DNA of 10,788 bases from Clostridia bacterium (GTDB lineage Bacteria > Bacillota > Clostridia > UMGS1810), in contig JAGBXL010000233.1 in assembly GCA_017629325.1 (NCBI GenBank), positions 1-10,788 of the forward strand, in the 5' to 3' direction. The translations under genes and the position numbers were made by a program. The notes below the pieces were generated by a model. That model saw nothing but the letters and a program-made list of their open reading frames with translations, was not told where the DNA came from and made no database searches. Positions 6,856 through 10,788 of the stretch are shown one piece after another (within the stretch, counting starts at the first letter, position 1; the number at the start of each line of letters is the position of its first letter).

Positions 6856-9159
6856 TTAACCTTTTGCAAATATCCAAAGGGTATCATTTATATTTTCACC
6901 GTCTCCAAGCTTATATACACTTAAGATTACATTTTCTCCGCCATTCTTTTTAAAGCTTATTTTTGGTGTTTCACCCGCAGATAATTGTCTTTTTATGGCA
7001 TCGTAATTTAAAAAGCTCATAACTGACCTGTTATAATCAGGGTGAACTATTTCTTCTATGTATTTAGAAAGAAGCTTTGAGAAGTTTTCCTCGGTTTCTT
7101 TGTAGCCAAGATACGATGGCATAAGTATGCGGCGGGCTATGTCGGTTTCAAGAGAAACACGGTATATACCGTTGTAGTGTTCTTTTAAAACAGATAACAT
7201 AGCGTCTATTTCTAAAATTCCTGTTTTAAGAAGTTTGTATTTTTTTTCGTCATCGTTTGAAACAGACTTTTTCTCTTTACTCTGATAATACTGAGCCTTT
7301 ACCTCATACATTCTTTTTTCGGCTTCTCTTACAAGGTCTTCGGTGTTGGAATTGCGGGTTCTGTATGACACACCTATTGCTACATGGTAATTTTTTGTTT
7401 CAAGCTCTTGAGTGAATACATCTATGCTTCTTCTTATATATTCCTGATCAGCACCATTTGCAAACACAAGGAATTCATCGCCGCCCATTCGGTAAATTTT
7501 ATGACCGTAAAATGTGTTTTTTAAAGAATTGGCGATAAATATAAGCATTTCATCGCCTGCCGCGTGTCCGTATTTATTATTTATGATATGAAGCTCATTC
7601 ACATCAATATAAATACATGAAAACTCTTCGGGCATTTCTTCGTCGATAGAAATTATATCTTTTTTATATGCAACCCTGTTGAAAACATTTGTGAGAGAAT
7701 CGGTAGTGGCTGCCGTATATGTTTTATTTAAATGATTTTTATTATATATTGCAATTGAAAAACAAACTGAAATATCTTCAAGAAGCACCCTGGCAGAATA
7801 CCTGTTTTTAGGATTTATTACAGCTAAAATACTTAAATTATCATTTTTTTCTGCAGATGTAACTGCTGAAAATATTACTTTTTTTATACCTTTATTTTTA
7901 AGAAATTGATAAAACTCGGGATTTGTTTTAAACAAGTGATTATCGGGTTTTATACCCATAATTGCCACATTTATATGCTTGACATTTTTAAATTCAACAG
8001 CATAACGAAACAGTTCTGATATAAAATACCTGCGGTCATCGCCTTTTAAAAACCTGTTATTATAGCCCTCATCTGTGAAACAATTATCTTCACCTTCAAT
8101 ATCAACAAATAAAGCTGATTTAGATAATGCAATATCTTTGATGTTTTTAAGAGCTTTTGCAATATTATCCTTTTTTTCATTTATGTCAAGAAGGAGTTTT
8201 CTTGTTTCTGATGCTTTTTTTGTTATGAGAGAATCGCGTTTTTCATTTTTTAAAACCATAAGTAAAAACAGTGCAACAACAAAGAGCATAAGAAAAAATA
8301 AAACTGTTATATAATTAGATATTACCTGTGCTTTTTCAAACACCTGAGATTCATATCTTGCAAGCATAATTCCCCAGTTGACATTTTCAAGGGTGGAATA
8401 ATGAACATAAAGGGTTTCGTCTTTATATATTGATTCAAACGATGAATAGCCTTTATCAGAAGAAACAATATCTTCATAAGAATAGCCGTTATTATATTTT
8501 CTGGTTTTAAGATCGGATATATTACTTAAATCTCTGTGAACCGAATCAATAATGTAATTACCGTTTTCTTTATCGTAAACAAAGAGCTGTGCATCGAGCC
8601 CCCTTGCCATTTCAATGTATTTTTCATTTATTGTTTGAAGTTTTATAACACCATATAAAATACCAACAGTTTGACTATTTAATTTAATTGGAACTGCACT
8701 TCTAACAAGCTCATTACCTTCTTTTGTGAGGTCGGGAACTCTTCCCGATATGTATTCACCACGAATTGCTTCTTCTTCAAAAGAAATTTTGCCGTTTAAA
8801 TCTATACTTCCTTTTTTTGTTACAAAGGTGTTATCAGGATTTAAAATGCCAATGTTTGAAAACAAGCCGATTGGTTTAAAGGATTCAAACATAAGGTCAT
8901 AGCTCTCGCCGTCGGCATATAGCTTTGAAGCAAAGTTTGCCATTGTAACGAGGTTTTCTCTATCGGATTTTATTTGAAGGGTGAGGTCATCTTTTATTTG
9001 TTTGGTTTGAATGTGAAGCATTTCGTAGGCTTCATCTTCTGCCTGATTATAGAAGAAATTAACCATCGACAAAAAAACCGCACATATTAAAAGAGCGGTA
9101 ATAACCGTGTAGAACACATTATATTTTTTGTTTTTTTTCTTGCCATATTTTATGGGCAT
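6856..9159 (-). CDS. Membrane diguanylate cyclase: dCACHE, GAF-like, GGDEF, C-terminal PAS-like
   Basis: Predicted to make c-di-GMP from two GTP in response to an extracellular ligand. Membrane helices at about 15-35 and 283-303 flank a dCACHE-type extracellular domain (about 38-275). Then come a coiled coil (about 304-345), a GAF-like domain (about 346-475) and GGDEF at about 485-625. The last has TDSLTNVFNR (486-495), metal Asp D519 in YIDVNEL, YGHAAGD (530-536) and an intact MGGDEF (G559-F563). No RxxD inhibitory site lies five residues before GGDEF (FYGH there), so classical product inhibition is not expected. The last 120 residues (about 645-767) resemble a PAS domain placed after GGDEF, an arrangement I associate with Clostridia. 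The ATG at 9159 has only a weak purine-rich ribosome site (GAAGATAG), suggesting modest translation. It stands alone between its own promoter and terminator, 120 nt upstream of pelD, and is the obvious c-di-GMP source for PelD. Confidence 0.92.
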   Translation of the reverse strand: MPIKYGKKKNKKYNVFYTVITALLICAVFLSMVNFFYNQAEDEAYEMLHIQTKQIKDDLTLQIKSDRENLVTMANFASKLYADGESYDLMFESFKPIGLFSNIGILNPDNTFVTKKGSIDLNGKISFEEEAIRGEYISGRVPDLTKEGNELVRSAVPIKLNSQTVGILYGVIKLQTINEKYIEMARGLDAQLFVYDKENGNYIIDSVHRDLSNISDLKTRKYNNGYSYEDIVSSDKGYSSFESIYKDETLYVHYSTLENVNWGIMLARYESQVFEKAQVISNYITVLFFLMLFVVALFLLMVLKNEKRDSLITKKASETRKLLLDINEKKDNIAKALKNIKDIALSKSALFVDIEGEDNCFTDEGYNNRFLKGDDRRYFISELFRYAVEFKNVKHINVAIMGIKPDNHLFKTNPEFYQFLKNKGIKKVIFSAVTSAEKNDNLSILAVINPKNRYSARVLLEDISVCFSIAIYNKNHLNKTYTAATTDSLTNVFNRVAYKKDIISIDEEMPEEFSCIYIDVNELHIINNKYGHAAGDEMLIFIANSLKNTFYGHKIYRMGGDEFLVFANGADQEYIRRSIDVFTQELETKNYHVAIGVSYRTRNSNTEDLVREAEKRMYEVKAQYYQSKEKKSVSNDDEKKYKLLKTGILEIDAMLSVLKEHYNGIYRVSLETDIARRILMPSYLGYKETEENFSKLLSKYIEEIVHPDYNRSVMSFLNYDAIKRQLSAGETPKISFKKNGGENVILSVYKLGDGENINDTLWIFAKG

Positions 9160-9207
9160 TATATCTATCTTCTTTGATAGTTTGATACATTCTTCACTGT
9201 TTAATAT

Positions 9208-9236
9208 ATTATAGCACTTTATTACAAATTTTTCAA
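9208..9236 (-). promoter_or_regulatory. Predicted promoter of the diguanylate cyclase gene
   Basis: TTGAAA (9231-9236), a 17-nt spacer and a perfect TATAAT (9208-9213) on the minus strand. Transcription should start near 9201, giving a leader of about 42 nt with no riboswitch-sized structure. Confidence 0.78.
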
Positions 9237-9259
9237 GTTTTTATTTTACAAACAAAATT

Positions 9260-9295
9260 AAACCGCAAAATCCACTCATGTGCATTTTGCGGTTT
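9260..9295 (-). terminator. Intrinsic terminator after the MFS transporter gene
   Basis: AAACCGCAAAAT (9260-9271) pairs perfectly with ATTTTGCGGTTT (9284-9295). Inside it, CAC and GTG can pair around a TCAT loop. On the minus strand it begins 8 nt after the transporter stop and runs into TTTAATTTTGTTTG. It ends close to the -35 box of the cyclase promoter, so the two genes are separate units. Confidence 0.82.
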
Positions 9296-9303
9296 GAATC
9301 CTT

Positions 9304-10515
9304 TTATTTTTCGCTTGCTTCAGCCAGCTTTTGATAAGCGTGAGCTTTGCTTATTATAAACTGCATTGAAATGATTATGCAAACCATTAAAACTGCACAT
9401 AGTATAAAGCCAGGATTATAAGAGCCGCACCAGTCAAAAATAAGGTTTATCATAGGTGCACCTACTGCATAGCCTGCTGTGTTGACAGAAACAAAAATAC
9501 CAAGAATTTTATTAAATGATTTCTGACCAAAAAGGTCGGCTGCATATATAGGGTGCATAATTGTTTCTAAAGGAAGAGCAAGAGATGAAAAAATACCATA
9601 AACAAGAGCAAAGATTTTGCCAATTAATGAATCGGTTATCATAGATAATAAAATCATAACAATTACTGCTGTTATTGAGCATACATTAACTGTTGTTCTA
9701 AGGCCAAACTTATCGTACATAAAACCCGTTAAAAATTTAAAGCCTGCAAGAACAAGAGAATGGATACTCAGTACCTTACCTACAAAATCAGGGTCAAGTC
9801 CTGCATCTTTCATGTGGGCTGCAGAAACACCTGATACAGATTGAAGAGTTAAGCCAGTTAAGAAAATACATATTAGACAGCAATAAAAATATGGCATTTT
9901 TACTGCACGGCTATATTCTATACCCGACCAGTCGCGTCCGCGGGATTTCTTTTTGGGAGCCTGGACTTTAACTTCGCTTTCTTTTTTGGGATTGTTTTTA
10001 AAAAATACCATTATAATTGCACAAACAACTGCAAGAATAAGAGCAACCAAACGATATGAAGTGCGGTAGCCAAAGGCACCTGATTCTATTATGGGGGTTA
10101 CAACCTGAATTGCAATTGCTCCGCCTATTCCGTTAGCCGCAAGAACCGCACCCATTATGGTGCCTTTGCTTTCAGAGCACCAACGGTTAACAATTGCACC
10201 AACCATTGTGGTTGTTGTCCATGAAAGACCAAGACCTAAAAATATTCCGCCTAAATAAAAAGCAAAAACATTTGTTGCAAAGGAATATATAAGCTGTGAT
10301 GAAATAAGGCAGAAGAAACCTGCAAAAATAAGTTTCTTTGGCCCAAATTTGCCAATGAGTGCACCAAAGAAAATGTTTATAACTGCGGTAGTTATAAAAC
10401 GCATACTATCGTTTATAGAAAAAAGCCCCCTATCGATACCCAGAGCTTTGGTTACAGGAGCTATGTAAAGACTTTTTGGTGAACTGCAAAAGCCAAGACA
10501 TATCATAACCATCAA
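9304..10515 (-). CDS. MFS transporter, oxalate/formate-antiporter-like; 5' end uncertain
   Basis: Major facilitator membrane transporter, probably of a small carboxylate or related anion, judged only from resemblance to the OFA subfamily; substrate unknown. About eleven helices are in the listed 403 residues. The MFS motif A loop is GKFGPKK (55-61), with its second-half equivalent at YDKFGLRTT (267-275). The charged central loop is at about 173-200, and helices run on to about residue 389. The listed start is TTG 10515, which has no ribosome site and cuts through helix 1. The same frame continues upstream into KFDYKWVIVALSF, a typical N-terminal start of helix 1, and stays open to 10627. No ATG, GTG or TTG occurs there, so the real start is a rare codon (for example ACG 10593) or a frame shift. 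Promoter and terminator are its own. It has no evident link to Pel synthesis. Confidence 0.85.
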   Translation of the reverse strand: MMVMICLGFCSSPKSLYIAPVTKALGIDRGLFSINDSMRFITTAVINIFFGALIGKFGPKKLIFAGFFCLISSQLIYSFATNVFAFYLGGIFLGLGLSWTTTTMVGAIVNRWCSESKGTIMGAVLAANGIGGAIAIQVVTPIIESGAFGYRTSYRLVALILAVVCAIIMVFFKNNPKKESEVKVQAPKKKSRGRDWSGIEYSRAVKMPYFYCCLICIFLTGLTLQSVSGVSAAHMKDAGLDPDFVGKVLSIHSLVLAGFKFLTGFMYDKFGLRTTVNVCSITAVIVMILLSMITDSLIGKIFALVYGIFSSLALPLETIMHPIYAADLFGQKSFNKILGIFVSVNTAGYAVGAPMINLIFDWCGSYNPGFILCAVLMVCIIISMQFIISKAHAYQKLAEASEK

Positions 10516-10625
10516 AAACGACAGTGCAACTATAACCCACTTATAGTCGAATTTTTTGTTTTTTGAATTAGATAATGGTGAATTTTCATTCGTTTTATAA
10601 CATCCCCTTTTTATTATATAGGTTA

Positions 10626-10634
10626 ATTATACCA
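10626..10634 (-). promoter_or_regulatory. Extended -10 promoter of the MFS gene
   Basis: TGGTATAAT on the minus strand is a perfect TATAAT (10626-10631) with the TGn extension. The -35 region is poor (TAGAAT at 17-nt spacing). A ribosome site AAAAAGGGG (10604-10612) follows, implying translation starts around 10590-10600 and not at 10515. Confidence 0.65.
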
Positions 10635-10655
10635 CTAAAATACCTGAAATTCTAT

Positions 10656-10677
10656 ATTAAAAACTAATTAAAAACTA
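10656..10677. repeat. Two perfect 11-bp tandem direct repeats upstream of the MFS promoter
   Basis: ATTAAAAACTA occurs twice with no gap (10656-10666, 10667-10677). The 11-bp period is about one helical turn, just upstream of the expected -35 position. It could be a regulator-binding tandem site or an AT-rich UP-type element; it could also be low-complexity drift. Confidence 0.5.
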
Positions 10678-10708
10678 AAAAAAGAAGAAAAAATTGTATA
10701 AAAAAGAC

Positions 10709-10746
10709 AAAAACACAGTGAAATGCTTTTTTATCACTGTGTTTTT
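10709..10746 (-). terminator. Hairpin terminator at the right edge
   Basis: AAAAACACAGTGA (10709-10721) pairs perfectly over 13 bp with TCACTGTGTTTTT (10734-10746) around a 12-nt loop. On the minus strand it is followed by TTTTTGTCTTTTTT. It lies 6 nt after a candidate stop codon at 10753 and ahead of the MFS promoter. The flanking T/A tracts would let it work on both strands. Confidence 0.8.
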
Positions 10747-10752
10747 TAAAAA

Positions 10753-10788
10753 TCAAAAGTTTCCCCCTATTATATCGGATTTTTCAAA
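10753..10788 (-). CDS. Possible C-terminal end of an upstream gene (partial)
   Basis: On the minus strand one frame is open from the window edge and reads FEKSDIIGGNF followed by TGA at 10753-10755; a second frame stops within six codons. The stop lies 6 nt before a strong terminator stem, as expected for a gene end. Eleven residues are too few to name a family. A TATAAT-like string (10769-10774) lies inside it, so a non-coding interpretation remains possible. Confidence 0.35.
   Translation of the reverse strand, partial: FEKSDIIGGNF

Noticed and set aside
8075..8314. Plus-strand 79-codon open frame inside the cyclase gene
   Set aside because: It is antisense to the helical linker and GAF-like region of a clear multidomain protein; its Phe/Ser-rich translation is the usual complement of Lys/Glu-rich helices.
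10530..10589. Independent 19-codon peptide MKIHHYLIQKTKNSTISGL
   Set aside because: It overlaps the transporter's N-terminal coding frame and is 14 nt from the ribosome site. It is more useful as a hint of a frame problem than as a gene.
10656..10677. 11-bp tandem repeat as a target-site duplication or insertion-sequence scar
   Set aside because: The copies are directly adjacent, with no inserted element or terminal inverted repeats.
1..10788. CRISPR array, tRNA/rRNA genes, prophage or insertion-sequence genes
   Set aside because: No spaced direct repeats, cloverleaf-like sequences, integrase or transposase motifs were found on either strand; the window is fully explained by signalling, polysaccharide and transport genes.

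Overview
The window is AT-rich and every supported gene lies on the minus strand. Tight gene spacing, strong AGGAGG ribosome sites, TTGAAA/TATAAT promoters and the style of the signalling proteins suggest a Gram-positive Firmicute, most likely an uncultured or gut-type member of the Clostridia. This placement is inference, because no rRNA or other marker gene is present.

Read in the direction of transcription (right to left), the window starts at 10788-10753 with what may be the last codons of a gene lying outside it, followed by a hairpin terminator. A major facilitator transporter of the oxalate/formate-antiporter (OFA) type follows, about 9304-10515, with its own extended -10 promoter and terminator. 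Its true 5' end is puzzling, because the coding frame runs upstream of any usable start codon. Next, 9159-6856 encodes a membrane diguanylate cyclase (dCACHE sensor, GAF-like domain, intact GGDEF, C-terminal PAS-like domain) with its own promoter and terminator.

From 6735 to the left edge runs one compact operon that matches the Gram-positive pel exopolysaccharide layout: pelD, pelE, a pelA-type deacetylase and pelF. Spacings are +14, -13 and +16 nt, and pelF runs off the window. A pelG gene would be expected just beyond position 1. No outer-membrane genes (pelB, pelC) and no PelA glycoside hydrolase domain are seen, as expected for a cell with a single membrane.

The most striking element is the 926-residue PelD. 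A PelD normally consists of membrane helices, a GAF domain and a degenerate GGDEF domain that binds cyclic di-GMP (c-di-GMP) through an RxxD site. Here that core is intact (RxxD kept, GGDEF decayed to SNGKL). It is preceded by a complete-looking HD-GYP phosphodiesterase domain and an SDR/epimerase-like domain. One polypeptide could therefore both sense c-di-GMP to switch on Pel synthesis and degrade it, with a dedicated cyclase encoded immediately upstream. The cyclase, the phosphodiesterase, the receptor and the polysaccharide machinery together form a candidate self-contained c-di-GMP circuit.
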